Shown here: piece after piece, positions 12,190 to 23,724 of the stretch | Position numbering within the stretch: the stretch's first letter is position 1 | Layout: the number at the start of each line of letters is the position of its first letter | Translations under genes and position numbers: made by a program | Assembly: GCA_963930775.1 (NCBI GenBank) | Contig: OZ005695.1 | Span: 3,534,001 to 3,598,000, forward strand | DNA: 64,000 bases | Reading direction: 5' to 3' | DNA from: Cliona cf. orientalis | Lineage: Eukaryota > Porifera > Demospongiae > Clionaida > Clionaidae | Notes under the pieces: generated by a model | The model's input: the letters and a program-made list of their open reading frames with translations, nothing else | Databases searched by the model: none | What the model was told of the DNA's origin: nothing

Positions 12190-13050
12190 TAATAAAGTAG
12201 TAAATATGGATGTTCCATTCCCTTCCACCAACCGGGTGAATGACAGAAATAGAAGAGGAGGTTCAAACAATTCTGTGAAGCATCTGGTCTCTCTACGGAG
12301 ACCATACAAACAGTGACAAGTTAATATGTTCCTCTACACAATGGGAGAGAAAGCCGAGGACATACTGCTACATGTCAAAGAAAATCTCCGAGAGTGATAG
12401 GAAAGACTATGATAAGGTGATCACGAAATTTGACTCCTTTTTTTTCCAGTCAGGAAATTGAGTAGTCGGAGATGTCAAAAGTAAGAATTGGTAAAACAGT
12501 TCATAACGAGCTGAGTGAGAACTATGCACACGGTGATCTTTGAGACAAAATGATAGCTACATGGATAGTCATTGGCATCAGAGACAAAGCCATGTTGCAA
12601 AAACTACAGCCGGTTTGATGCCGACCTTATGCTGGAGTCAGCCAAAAGGAAGGTCAGGCAGAGAGAAGCAGTGCGAGAGCAGCAGATACAACTGAAAAGT
12701 GGGTTTCAAGACAAAGATTTACCTGTGGAGGCAATTGGCAACCGAGGCGCAGGTGCTCGTTCCCAAAAGTCTAATAAGAAAACAAAGCCAAACAACAAGA
12801 TTACAGGGAGAGCAGGACACTGTCCTACACCCTGCAACAATTAAGTGTACCAGGCACAACTGTAAGAAGAAAGGATACTACAAGTCATAGTATTTTTCCA
12901 AGGTCCCTGAAGATTACGGTATAGAGTTGGAAGAGATTTCCTTCTTGGATGATGTCAGTGATGAGAGAGGTAGCTAGTACTTCATGGAACGAGACCCTAT
13001 CGGTGACTATAATAAAGTGGACACAGGGGCAGAGGTATTGATAAGGTCAG
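12190..13050 (+). pseudogene. Degenerate Gypsy gag-protease remnant
   Basis: Plus-strand fragments in shifting frames resemble Gypsy Gag: a segment reading YTMGEKAEDIL, a D.KDYD.VI.KFDSFF segment, then ESAKRKVRQREAVREQQ. After a decayed Cys-rich stretch, KVDTGAEVLI near 13015-13050 matches the aspartic-protease active site. Several stops and shifts interrupt it and no LTRs are evident. It is unrelated in position and strand to the intact element at 15157-19842. Confidence 0.65.
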
Positions 13051-15151
13051 ACCAAATTTATTTAATTTGTTGTTGCATGGATTCGCCCGGTCCAGTTTTG
13101 CCTTATTTGAAAAAAAAAAATAATAAATGTGAATGCGCAGTGTCAACCACTTAACAAATATTGTAGAATTTTGATCTTACCACATGCAACTGAAAAAGAC
13201 AAATTGACTGCATGGATACTAATGGCAAGTGCTTGCTTTAATTCCGAGCAAAGCGAGGTCCTCTACTCGGACTTGGCCGAGATCGTATGGCTTCAATGTC
13301 TACTTTTCACGTGCCCTCTAAAATTTCGTTCTTGCTCGCCACGGTGAATCAAGCTCCATCGCCAGCTCTAAGGATTTCAAATATGGTCAGCTACATTCAC
13401 GAACTTAAGAACCATGGTAGTCACAACTCCACAGTTTTGCCGATTTCGTTCAAAGGACCATAAAATGGTACGTCAACTTTAAACCTTGCCTTTCTTCGTA
13501 CAATTCGATACTGATTTCTTTTCAGTAGCAGTAAACGTCAAACATGGATTTCTATCTTGTGAAACTCTCACAGAATGTACGTGGCTACAGCACCGCTGAA
13601 CTGAATCACCCCCAAAAGTGTTTTTTGCGACGTTCAAAAATTAATGATCGTCTTCCGTTGATCGGAGATCTCTGGATCGTTTGCTTACATCAGCGATATT
13701 AGACCTTGTGGGCTACCTATTAGCTAACTCTTAGCTTTAGTACTATCACCAGCGTCTTTCAGTTGAAACTTTTGTAATCATAATACGTTATAGATAATCC
13801 ATGGGCTTCCTGTGTCACTATGGAGTATTTAACTAAGTTAGCACAAAACACACCCCTACATGCACGTGGTCAGGAGTATGTACATGCATGGGCCATTTTC
13901 ATAATTTCCGCTTATTTGAGCTGAGCGAGGATGTTTATGCACGAAGTGTACCGCTAGTATATATTAGCCAGTCTTTTATCGTCTACCACTTAAATTCTTG
14001 TTCACTAAACTTTATTAAATTTATGTGGTGTAAAATTCATACCCTTTTTATATGGCTCGCAATCTATACTGTCTGCACTAACCTATACAAATATACTGTA
14101 TGCCAAATAAAAAAGACTAGGGAATTATTAATGACCAGGATCTTTTTTTCCTCCCTTCAAGAAGTGTAGTACCAGGTAAGCTCTTCTGTCACGAGATAAA
14201 AATACACTGTGTCTGTCAATGGAACCATTAATTATGGAATGTACGTGGCTGGATGGTACAAGGCTAGCACCGTGGGTTTTGTTAACTCCTTCACCTTGAA
14301 TGCCTCCTCCCGTGCTGGACTTCATAACCATGCATGCTTTTCCTGGGACTTACTGACAGCAGTTCATGTAGTGGTAGTGAGCTGGTTAACCATGCCTGTG
14401 CATCAACCGTCTTAGCTCCTTAAGGTTCTTTGGTGTCTCCATTTTGACATTGGCTCTTGGCATAAGACTGAAGTACACTGAGCAGTATTACATGTATGTC
14501 CATACAAGTTGCTCACTTGGTTCCAAGCAATGCCTTGTATGTCATGCATGCCCCCCTGAAGTCGATATCCATGCATATTATAGTGATAAATAATGAAGAT
14601 CAATAGGTGTGCTACAGGCCAGGAGAATACAACGCCTCGGAGTCCTTTATAAGGATACATCATTATACAACTGAGTCTTTTTTGGAAAGGTATATATGCA
14701 ATTATTATAATGATCTCAGAATACTGGAAGGCAAACCCTGAGGGTATAATTATAAGCGTCCGAAAGAGGTTGCTTAGTAGTATGATGCAAGTTGGTATTA
14801 AAATATTAATTTTACCAAGAATGTTGGTCAGCAAGGATTATTCAATAACTGCATGCTGTGATACTGGAAATGGAGTGGATATAAATCAACTTATTAGCAA
14901 TCATTAAAATTGGGATGTGACTAGGGATGTTGTATCAAAATCATATCCGTGTACCTTATATTCTTTGGAGTATCCTATGGACGAGAAACATAATTTGTGT
15001 GGCCTTTAATACAATCACGTTTAATACACCGTTGGACAGAACTTATCAAAAGCTACATAATTTCATTCAGTGATATCCCGCTGGGAGATATTCCACGAAA
15101 AAATTGGAGGTCTGTAAACATTAGTGTCCAATAGGGACAAAAACAAACTAT
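13051..15151. other. No gene seen
   Basis: About 2 kb without a supported gene. Open frames are short and show no domain. It may be repeat-derived; the young Gypsy element inserted at its right end. Confidence 0.35.
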
Positions 15152-15156
15152 GGTTT

Positions 15157-15406
15157 TGTGGTATCTTTGCCACAAATAGACGGCTACTGTACTACCTAGC
15201 TACCTATACTGTACTCACAAGTGGTGAGCGTCTATGCCTAACTACACTTCACAGTGTTTTCATTAAAAAGATTAAAAGTGCACAGACATACAGGGGTAGT
15301 ACAACATATGAGACAGCTACAGAAGACTGACTGACAAAACACAACATTGCAATGCATTATATAGGTAAATGTGTGGGCGTGGTACAGGAAGTATAAATAT
15401 ACCACA
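15157..15406 (-). repeat. 3' LTR of Gypsy element
   Basis: This is the downstream LTR in element orientation, 250 bp, apparently identical to 19593-19842. It is preceded, on the minus strand, by the polypurine tract. Confidence 0.95.
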
Positions 15407-15419
15407 TCCCTCCCTCCTT
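15407..15419 (-). promoter_or_regulatory. Polypurine tract of Gypsy element
   Basis: The minus strand reads aaggagggaggga immediately before the 3' LTR, the position and composition expected for the primer of plus-strand DNA synthesis. Confidence 0.85.
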
Positions 15420-15525
15420 AAGATGGGAAGGTCACAAAAATCAAATAAGTTTACAAAAATGAATAAGTACAAAACTCAACATAATAATGAATGAGAGTGT
15501 GAGAATGAGAGTTCAGTTCTGAGGT

Positions 15526-18500
15526 TCATTCGTAGCGGTTAGGAGGTCTACGAATCCTCTGTGGATATCGAGATTCGGTTGGCTCTGGCTCGGGAGGTGA
15601 GGTGTTCTCAGGAGTAATTTCTGGCTCCTCAACTTGAGGGTCAGTAGCCTCAGGCTCAACACCATCAGTAGGTTCAACGGCAGGTTCCTCAGATATGTCT
15701 TCTGTATCAGAGACAGGTTCAGAAATATCCTCTGCTGCATTTCCAGAGGTAGTAGCAGGAACAGAAGGTAGCCAGTCTTTTAACTGGTCCGCATGCCGCT
15801 TCCAACGTTGACCTTGTTCTGTTTCGACAACGTAAGTGACAGGTCCCATCACCTCCACAATAGTACTAGGCACCCAGTCGGGCCCAGGACGGAGATTACG
15901 AGCCAGTACTCTATCACCAACGATCCAGTCTCGAGAGCGAGCACGACGATCATGAGCAGACTTTTGCAGCGCTTGTTTGTCGGCTACAGATTTCTCTCGA
16001 TCTGGTTGAAGTAGGGAAAAGCGAGTGCGAAGCTCACGATTCATCAACAGCTGGCAAGGGGGTACACCTGTGGTTGCATGAGCGGTAGTGCGATACGTGA
16101 GTAGATACGATGAGAGTCGTTGCGTGAGGGAGCGTCCATCGTTCAGTGAAGCTTTCAGACTCTGTTTAAACGATTGCACGAAACGCTCTGCTAACCCATT
16201 CGATGCCGGGTGGTAGGGAGCACTCTTGACGTGGCGAATTCCATTGCGCTGTGTGAATACCTTGAAGGCATCAGCTGTGAATTGAGAACCATTATCTGTC
16301 ACAATCTGCTCAGGAATTCCATGAGTGCAGAACCACTCTCTCAGGACATCTAGTGTAGCTGAGACTGTAGTTGTGGACATCACTCTCACCTCTGGCCACT
16401 TTGAATAGGCATCAACAGCAATGAGAAACATGACACCTTGAAACGGACCTGCAAAGTCCAAGTGGACGCGTTGCCATGGCCGCGACGGCCAGATCCAGGG
16501 GTGGAGTGGAACTGTAGGAGGTGCTCTCTTCACTGCATGACAGGCTGTACAGGATTTGGCTAGATTCTCAATTTCTTTATCCAGCCCAGGCCACCACATG
16601 TAGCTTCTTGCCACTGACTTCATGCGTGTAACGCCGGGGTGGTCCTTGTGCAACTCCTGTAACAACTTCTCTCTTAGACTCTGGGGTATGATAACACGAA
16701 ATCCCCATAACAGGCAGCCCTCCTCCACCGTTAGCTCATTTCTCCGGTTAAAGAAGGGACGTAGATTTGCTGGCACTTGATGAGGCCAGATACCTTTAGT
16801 GTAGCGATAAACTTTGCTCAAAACTCTGTCTGAGGAGGTTGCAGCTCGCAATTGTCGCACAGTCACAGGAAGAGCTTCCATTTGCGAAATGTTGAACACT
16901 TTTGGGTCTGCATTAGGGTCATCTGGAGGAGAGATTCGAAGAGGAAGGCGAGATAGTGCGTCTGCGTTACCATGATCACCTGTGGGGCGAAATTCAATCT
17001 CGTAGGTGTAGGCAGAAAGTATCCATGCCCATCTCTGAAGTCTGGCAGCGGCTAGAGGGGGTATCCCCTTCTTGGGTCCCAAGATGGCGGTGAGAGGCTT
17101 GTGATCAGTCACTATCGTAAAGTGCCGACCGTAAAGGTAGGAGTGAAAGCGTTTGACTCCAAAAATGAGAGAGAGAGCCTCCTTCTCAACTTGGGCGTAG
17201 TTTCGTTCGCTACTTGAGAGTGTGCGAGACGCAAAAGCCACTGGTCGCTCAGATCCATCGGGCAGGATGTGGGAGATGACTGCTCCTACTCCATAAGCTG
17301 AAGCGTCTCCTGCCATCTTGATTGGCAGGGATGGGTTGTAGTGCATCAAGACATCATTCGAAGCTAACGTCTCCTTGGCTTTGTCGAAGCTTTGCTGACA
17401 AGCTGGAGTCCATTTCCACTTTACATCCTTACGGAGCAGGCGGTTTAGAGGAGAGAGAATTGTTGCTGCGTTAGGGATGAATTTCCCGTAGTAGTTAATG
17501 AGGCCTAGGAATGAGCGTAACTCCTGTACGTTAGTAGGAGCTGGTGCCTGGAGTATGGCCTTCAACTTTTCTTTGAGCGGATGAATTCCGTCGGAATCGA
17601 TACGGTGTCCGAGAAAAATAACACTTTGCTGTAGAAATCGACATTTCGAAAGTTTCGCATGGATCCCATGACGCAATAGGCATTGCAGTACCTCTTCAAT
17701 ACGTGCTACATGCTCGGCTAGGGTTTTCCCCGTGATGATGATATCGTCTATGTAGCACGCCACACCTTCAACTCCTTGGAGGATAGTGTCCATTGTCCTT
17801 TGAAAGACTGCAGGAGCTGAAGCAATGCCAAAAGGCAGGCGGGTGTATTGGTACAAGCCTTTGTGGGTGTTAATCGTTACGTATTTTCGCGAATCTTCAT
17901 CGAGCAGGAGCTGGTTGTACGCATGCGAGAGATCGAGAGTCGTAAATAGCTGGCCTCCAGCCAGGGACGCAAAAATGTCATCCGGATTTGGAATGGGGTA
18001 CTGGTCGATATCCAGTACTGGATTGACTGTTACTTTGTAGTCGCCGCATAGTCGAACTCCTCCGTCTCGTTTGGGGACTACTACGACTGGAGCGGCCCAC
18101 TCGCTGTAGGGCACCTTCTCCAGTACTCCCGCTTCGGTTAGTCGATCCAACTCACTCTCCACTTTAGCTTTTAGAGCGAGTGGCACGGTGCGTGGCTTGA
18201 AAAACTTTGGCTTGGCTTCTTTTGTCACACTGAGCTTAGCTTGAAAAGGCGATATAGTTCCAAGTGACTCGGAAAAGACTTCTTGATAGCGATCCTGAAG
18301 TGCAGTGATTTGACTCGAGAGATTTTCGGATGAAGGTACTGAGGAGGTTACTTTGGCGATTGTCCTCCAATCTAGCCGTACGACCTTTAACCAATCGCGG
18401 CCCATCAGGCTGGGGCCTGATCCTTGAATAACGAGCAGCTTCAAGTTGCGGTGACTTTGTTGACCGTACTTGACAGTAACTGACAGAATTCCCTTGACTG

Positions 18501-19551
18501 GGATCTGCTCCCCGGTGTACGTCTTTAAGACTATGTTGGTGGGCTGTAACTCGGCAGAGGGTAGAAGATCAGCAACTGCTGACTCAGGGGCCAAAGACAC
18601 AGCAGCCCCAGTGTCGACCTCCATAGTAAGAGGTTGGTCGTTCACTTTCAGCTCCACACGGTACGGTGGGGAAGATGAGGCATCCCTGACAACAAATAAG
18701 GACTCCTCTACTGACTCATCTGCTGATTCTGCAGAGTCATCAGGCTGTGTTGTGGGCTCTTCTGGTAAAGGGGCAGGCTCAGTAGTAGTGGTTGTAGTAG
18801 TAGACAACCATTTGGTTTTCCTGGTGGGGCCTCTAGTGGGCTTCCCAGCTGCTTTAGAGCGACAAGCAGGCGCTATGTGGCCTATTTTACCACATTTGTG
18901 GCATGTAGCATTGCGGAATTTACACGTACTTTTATCGTGGTTTCCTCGTCCGCATCGACCACAGAACTTGTTTTGCACAGCAGGTGTTCCTACTGCTAGC
19001 ACAGAGCTCGAGGGTTGGCTTCCCTTCAATTCCTTTGATTTGATAGTGGCAGCTTCCATGCCTTGACTGATTTCAAGGGCTTTTTCCAAGGTAAGATTTG
19101 CTTTAGTGAGCAGCACCTTCTGAGTGCTTTCGCTTTGCATGCCACATACCAGGCGGTCTCTCAGAGCTTCTGGAAGAAATGTACTGAATTTGCATCGACT
19201 GGCGAGACGTCTGAGATTCGCCAGATAATCGCTGATTGACTCGCTTGTGCCTTGGTTCCTTCGATAAAAGTGAAACCTTTCAGCGATAACAATGGGCTCT
19301 GGATCATAATGCTTCTTGAGGGTAGCCACTAGTTCATCGAAACTCTTTTCCTTGGGCAATTGGGGAGACACGAGCCCCCGAAGTAGAGTGTAGTGGACCG
19401 AGCCGATAACGGTGAGCAGCGTCGGGACGAGTTTGTCCGCTTCGATACCGTTCGCTTCCACAAACAGCTGAAAACGTTCGAGATATGCTGTCACGGTTTC
19501 ATCAGCAGGTTTGAATTCCTGCATTCGACCAATGGTCCTGGTAGCCGCCAT
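15526..19551 (-). CDS. Gag-Pol polyprotein, Ty3/Gypsy
   Basis: One frame of 1341 aa. I chose the ATG at 19551 (MAATRTIGRM) because the longer frame to 19611 runs through the LTR and primer site. In order: Gag; two CCHC zinc knuckles near residues 198-235 (CGRCGRGNHDKSTC, CHKCGKIGHIAPAC); aspartic protease VDTGAAVSL near 310; reverse transcriptase with LDLSHAYNQ and catalytic YIDD near 620; RNase H (FTIVTDHKPL); integrase with H-H-C-C finger (HKDHPGVTRMK, CTACH) and a DDE core including VTDNGSQF; and an acidic, Pro/Glu-rich tail. Gag and Pol share a frame with no shift or stop between them. It is intact, so probably able to produce active enzymes. Confidence 0.96.
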   Translation of the reverse strand: MAATRTIGRMQEFKPADETVTAYLERFQLFVEANGIEADKLVPTLLTVIGSVHYTLLRGLVSPQLPKEKSFDELVATLKKHYDPEPIVIAERFHFYRRNQGTSESISDYLANLRRLASRCKFSTFLPEALRDRLVCGMQSESTQKVLLTKANLTLEKALEISQGMEAATIKSKELKGSQPSSSVLAVGTPAVQNKFCGRCGRGNHDKSTCKFRNATCHKCGKIGHIAPACRSKAAGKPTRGPTRKTKWLSTTTTTTTEPAPLPEEPTTQPDDSAESADESVEESLFVVRDASSSPPYRVELKVNDQPLTMEVDTGAAVSLAPESAVADLLPSAELQPTNIVLKTYTGEQIPVKGILSVTVKYGQQSHRNLKLLVIQGSGPSLMGRDWLKVVRLDWRTIAKVTSSVPSSENLSSQITALQDRYQEVFSESLGTISPFQAKLSVTKEAKPKFFKPRTVPLALKAKVESELDRLTEAGVLEKVPYSEWAAPVVVVPKRDGGVRLCGDYKVTVNPVLDIDQYPIPNPDDIFASLAGGQLFTTLDLSHAYNQLLLDEDSRKYVTINTHKGLYQYTRLPFGIASAPAVFQRTMDTILQGVEGVACYIDDIIITGKTLAEHVARIEEVLQCLLRHGIHAKLSKCRFLQQSVIFLGHRIDSDGIHPLKEKLKAILQAPAPTNVQELRSFLGLINYYGKFIPNAATILSPLNRLLRKDVKWKWTPACQQSFDKAKETLASNDVLMHYNPSLPIKMAGDASAYGVGAVISHILPDGSERPVAFASRTLSSSERNYAQVEKEALSLIFGVKRFHSYLYGRHFTIVTDHKPLTAILGPKKGIPPLAAARLQRWAWILSAYTYEIEFRPTGDHGNADALSRLPLRISPPDDPNADPKVFNISQMEALPVTVRQLRAATSSDRVLSKVYRYTKGIWPHQVPANLRPFFNRRNELTVEEGCLLWGFRVIIPQSLREKLLQELHKDHPGVTRMKSVARSYMWWPGLDKEIENLAKSCTACHAVKRAPPTVPLHPWIWPSRPWQRVHLDFAGPFQGVMFLIAVDAYSKWPEVRVMSTTTVSATLDVLREWFCTHGIPEQIVTDNGSQFTADAFKVFTQRNGIRHVKSAPYHPASNGLAERFVQSFKQSLKASLNDGRSLTQRLSSYLLTYRTTAHATTGVPPCQLLMNRELRTRFSLLQPDREKSVADKQALQKSAHDRRARSRDWIVGDRVLARNLRPGPDWVPSTIVEVMGPVTYVVETEQGQRWKRHADQLKDWLPSVPATTSGNAAEDISEPVSDTEDISEEPAVEPTDGVEPEATDPQVEEPEITPENTSPPEPEPTESRYPQRIRRPPNRYE

Positions 19552-19572
19552 AATAGAGGGATATTCTCTGAT

Positions 19573-19590
19573 CCCGTCCTCGTCGCCAGT
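19573..19590 (-). promoter_or_regulatory. Primer binding site, probably tRNA-Ser
   Basis: Just inside the 5' LTR, after two spacer bases, the minus strand reads TGGCGACGAGGACGGGAT. TGG pairs with the CCA end of a tRNA. The rest closely matches what I remember of the 3' end of animal tRNA-Ser (GCU), ...CCTCGTCGCCA. The tRNA assignment is inferred. Confidence 0.7.
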
Positions 19591-19592
19591 TT

Positions 19593-19842
19593 TGTGGTAT
19601 CTTTGCCACAAATAGACGGCTACTGTACTACCTAGCTACCTATACTGTACTCACAAGTGGTGAGCGTCTATGCCTAACTACACTTCACAGTGTTTTCATT
19701 AAAAAGATTAAAAGTGCACAGACATACAGGGGTAGTACAACATATGAGACAGCTACAGAAGACTGACTGACAAAACACAACATTGCAATGCATTATATAG
19801 GTAAATGTGTGGGCGTGGTACAGGAAGTATAAATATACCACA
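19593..19842 (-). repeat. 5' LTR of Gypsy element
   Basis: This is the upstream LTR in element orientation, 250 bp. On the minus strand it starts TGTGGTATATTTATACTTCC, which includes a TATA-like stretch, and ends TACCACA. It reads identical to the other LTR. Confidence 0.95.
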
Positions 19843-19847
19843 GGTTT

Positions 19848-20272
19848 TAGTTTCATATAATATAGACTTTATGGAAAGCTGATTGCTCAGACCCCATCGG
19901 GTCTGAGCAATGCAAATCATGAATCGGTCAATTTGACCGATTGGCGCTCAAGCGCAAGTACTAGCTACAAATTGAATGATCATAGGAGAAACAACCCATG
20001 CCAAAAAGAATCGGCGATGAGATATTTAATCTTTAATATTTTAGTTATAATACCTGGTCTAGAGCTCCAGTAATCTAGTCTTGAGTGGCTGCCTACCAAT
20101 TCTCCTTAGTACTGTACGTACAGACCTACCGCCACACCCACGGGCATTCTTTCAGTGCCATACATGTACTTGGTACAGAGACCATGAATATTGTTTGATA
20201 CTATGCACAGATCCTATACTGAGCCCGAATGATTGATTGATTAAAAAAATCAAAATACATCAATTACTGTTA
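19848..20272. other. Intergenic, no gene seen
   Basis: Lies between the Gypsy target duplication and the end of the PICK1 coding region. It contains a small hairpin (gacccgatggggtctgag arms near 19890-19912) and probably the PICK1 3' untranslated region. Confidence 0.35.
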
Positions 20273-23200
20273 CTATTGTTCATGTTCAAAGTCTTGGGCT
20301 AGTATACGATCAATTTCACTCTCCTGTGGGTCAGTGGGTGGAGCTTGTGGGGTGGAAGGTGGGAGGGGCACAGATGGGAGAAGTAGATCCAGTGAATTAT
20401 CGTCGTTCGGTTCCTTATTCTCCTCCTTTTGGTCACCTGATCCACCCCCGCCATCATGTGATTCATCAGCTGTGTCATGTGACCCACTGGATTGGTCATG
20501 GATCGACTGGAGAGGGTCAAAGCCTAGTTCCACTTCGATGGGGAAGATGGCTGCTGGTTTGAGGGCTTTGTGACACTGACGGTAGTAGACATACATACCA
20601 GCTACCAGTCGCTCAAGCTGAAAGGCAACGTCTTGAACTGCACAGTGCGAGAGAGTGTGTATGCACAAGGAAGTAATATCAGTGGTAACATTCTCAATCA
20701 CATGAAACCGATACAAAATACTAATAATCTAATACAATGCATGGAAAAAAGGTAATTTCAATTTTGAAAAATGCATATTTTTCTGGTAAAGGTCGTCAGT
20801 CACTCCATATTATTATAAACGTTATGAGAGTTCATAAAATGCTAATTTCTTGCGTTAAATTTGGATCATGTGTTGTATTCGATTAACTATGGAATTCTCA
20901 TATACATGTATGCAGGTTAGAACCTCTCTATCCCATGGATCATAATTACGTATGATAATAGGACAGAGAATTTGATTTAACTAATTAGCCATTTTGATCT
21001 AGGAGGCCAATAACAGCAGTGGATAGAAAACTTTAAATCCAACACCTTCTTCAACCTCCAAAACTCACCCCCCCCCCCAACTCTCTCTTTCTCTCTCCCT
21101 CCACCCACCCGCCCCTCTTACTCACTCCATACCTACCTCTCTTATTATCCAACAGCTGCAGTTTGACGAGTACGTCGGATCTTAGCTTGATAAACCTCAG
21201 CTTGGCAGCATGACGACAACGAAGGAACATACGATACTCAAAATTTCCCATCAGCACTCTGTTCAGGGGCTGGCCAAAGTTCTGTGTTCAACAAAAAGGG
21301 ACATTAAAAAGTTTACACCTAGTACCTAATCCTAACTTGGTCTATAAAGTACATGACATTGTACATACTCACTGTACATGTATCAGGTGAACCAAAAAGC
21401 TACAAGAACATGTACACGTGTTAAGTGCTTACAGCTGCTTCGTACTCCTCATCATCCATCTCCTTCACTTTCAAACAGTAAGCCTGGAGGGGGACAAATA
21501 ATAGTACAACATTTCTAGTTTAGAACCCTAATTATAATTATTTAATACCCTTTTATCGAATAACTGTGGAAAATAGCCTTCAACGTTGAACATTATTATC
21601 CAGCTTCATCTTAATGCTTATTTCTGACGACATCTCTCAGTCACACACACACACACACATGCACACTCACTCACCAAAAATTCAAACTTGGCATCTGAGT
21701 ATCTCTTGAGAGTGAGCTTTGTGTCGGGAACGGCCTGTACAGCACAGCATACCATACCATACCATACCAGGGAATTAACAACCAACGGCTTCTTACCTTT
21801 TCAAGAAATGTATGAAGGTCTCGTAGCATCTAGTGATTGTGATAACATGCCATGGGTGTGTGTATATCAAAAGAGAGGTAAGATACATGTACAAGTATGT
21901 GATACCATACAGCCAAAATGTTTACTGGACAAAAAAATTTCAGTGAGCCCAGCTACATGTACCCTTGAGTTACAGAAATACTCAGTGGAATAGTTTTTCG
22001 CAAAACATGACATGTACAGTCATCAAGAGGGGACAAAAAATCTGCAGCACAAAAAATTCACTCATGCAAGCACACTCCTGGAGATATTTCCAGCTATATG
22101 GTATCATGGTATCACAATAACAAGTATACAATAATTATTATGAAGTTTAAAAATTCTATTGGAACTTACAGGCCCAACATTCCGGATAAATTTAACCCCT
22201 TCTTCACGCATCGTCCTGCAAGAATAATAAGCCATTACATCTTATCACAACATTGTATGCATGTGTACTGTATATTCCAATCCAAATCATGTACATGCAC
22301 AATAATTAAGCCCAATATTGAATCCAAGCCCAATGCACATGAATGACTATATACACACGTACAGTACGTCACAGTATTATTCTACGCACTTGTGAGCCAG
22401 TCCAAAGTTGGTGAATGCTACACTAGCACTCTGCTGCATCTCATACACACCAACATTACAGAACACCTGCCCAAAATCTGAGCAGTAAGAGTGAGTGTGA
22501 GCATGTCGTGTTGTGTGTACAATGTATATATATTGCAGTGGACTTGTTTAGTCATCACATGTTGTACCTTTATGTGCCTCTGTGACTGCCTTGATGCTGA
22601 TCAGAAAGCTCCTAGCACGCTGAGCAATACCTGAATACATTAGTACAATAAATAATTATTGTCAATCTGGTTACGTATACCCCTATCTATACAAGACCAA
22701 CCTCGATAGACTTTAGCGTTCTTTTCCAAATTCTCCACCTTCTTCACCAATTTATCTGCAAAAATACTCATAAAGGTTCAAAATGTCTATACAATGATGT
22801 AAATCTCCAGTGAAGCCACCTACCCCCCACTCTGTGTCTTGCCTTATCACCTATCCAATCAAGCATAAGCAATAAGGTGTGGGAGGTGACGAGAAACTAA
22901 TGGTCTAAGTTTGTATGACCTAAAGGTGCTTAGCCTTGAGAACTACTTGTGTAGGACTGGCAGGTTCAAAAGCTCTTTATCTGTCACAGGGTAACTCTCC
23001 CTACCCATCCAAGTGGCTCATGTACTGCTACACGATAAAGCACATTATAAATACATGACTACATGTACATATGTATCATGCATGATTGGAAATAGAGACT
23101 TACCATTAACCAGCACTGCTCTACTGAGTCCGAGGGAATCGGCTGTGCTCTCGTTCATCTTCTCCACCAGCCGGTGCTTCACTTTCTTCATGGCTGAGGG

Positions 23201-23693
23201 TAGAGAGACATACATGTACATGTACACGTTATGTATATACATACCGTACTTAGTCTAATACAACGCATGGAATTTCAATTTTGAAAAACGCGTTTTTCTG
23301 GTAAAGATCATCAATCGCTCCATATAATTATAAACGTTATGAGAATTCGTAAAATGCTAATTTCTTGTATTAAATTGGATCATGCGTTGTATTCAATTAA
23401 CTACGGTATACACATGTACATGGCTTTCGTATGACAAAGTATGCTTATAGGAAGAAAGGATGTATACAGTGGATTCGTCCTTGCTCAATTTGTAGATTGT
23501 GGTATGTTCACTCACCTATGTCCATGTTCTTTCCTGGAGGGGGCTCTATTCTGTTGAAGGTGATGGTAATGGGACCCTGGAAGTCAACAACCAAACATGA
23601 AGTTAACAAGCACATGTACAATAATCACTTCCTGAATATATGATCTTACTTCCTACAACATGTGTATACATGTACATTTGGCAAGGCAGCAAC

Positions 23694-23724
<31 letters not shown>

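Larger units (their letters stand above)
15157..19842 (-). mobile_element. Full-length Ty3/Gypsy LTR retrotransposon
   Basis: The element is 4686 bp and reads on the minus strand. LTRs at 15157-15406 and 19593-19842 are both 250 bp, start TG and end CA, and I see no difference between them. A 5-bp target duplication GGTTT lies at 15152-15156 and 19843-19847. The primer binding site follows the 5' LTR and the polypurine tract precedes the 3' LTR. One uninterrupted Gag-Pol frame fills the interior. Domain order protease, RT, RNase H, integrase is that of Metaviridae (Ty3/Gypsy). Everything needed for mobility appears present, so it is a young, possibly active copy. Confidence 0.96.

Noticed and set aside
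18470..19066. 198-aa plus-strand frame opposite Gypsy Gag-Pol
   Set aside because: It lies fully antisense to the conserved Gag and protease coding region and has no recognisable domain.
22461..22477. PICK1 acceptor at 22467 (cag|GTGTTC)
   Set aside because: It gives an immediate stop with the previous exon phase; the acceptor leading to ATTTTGGGCAG restores the frame and matches family sequence.
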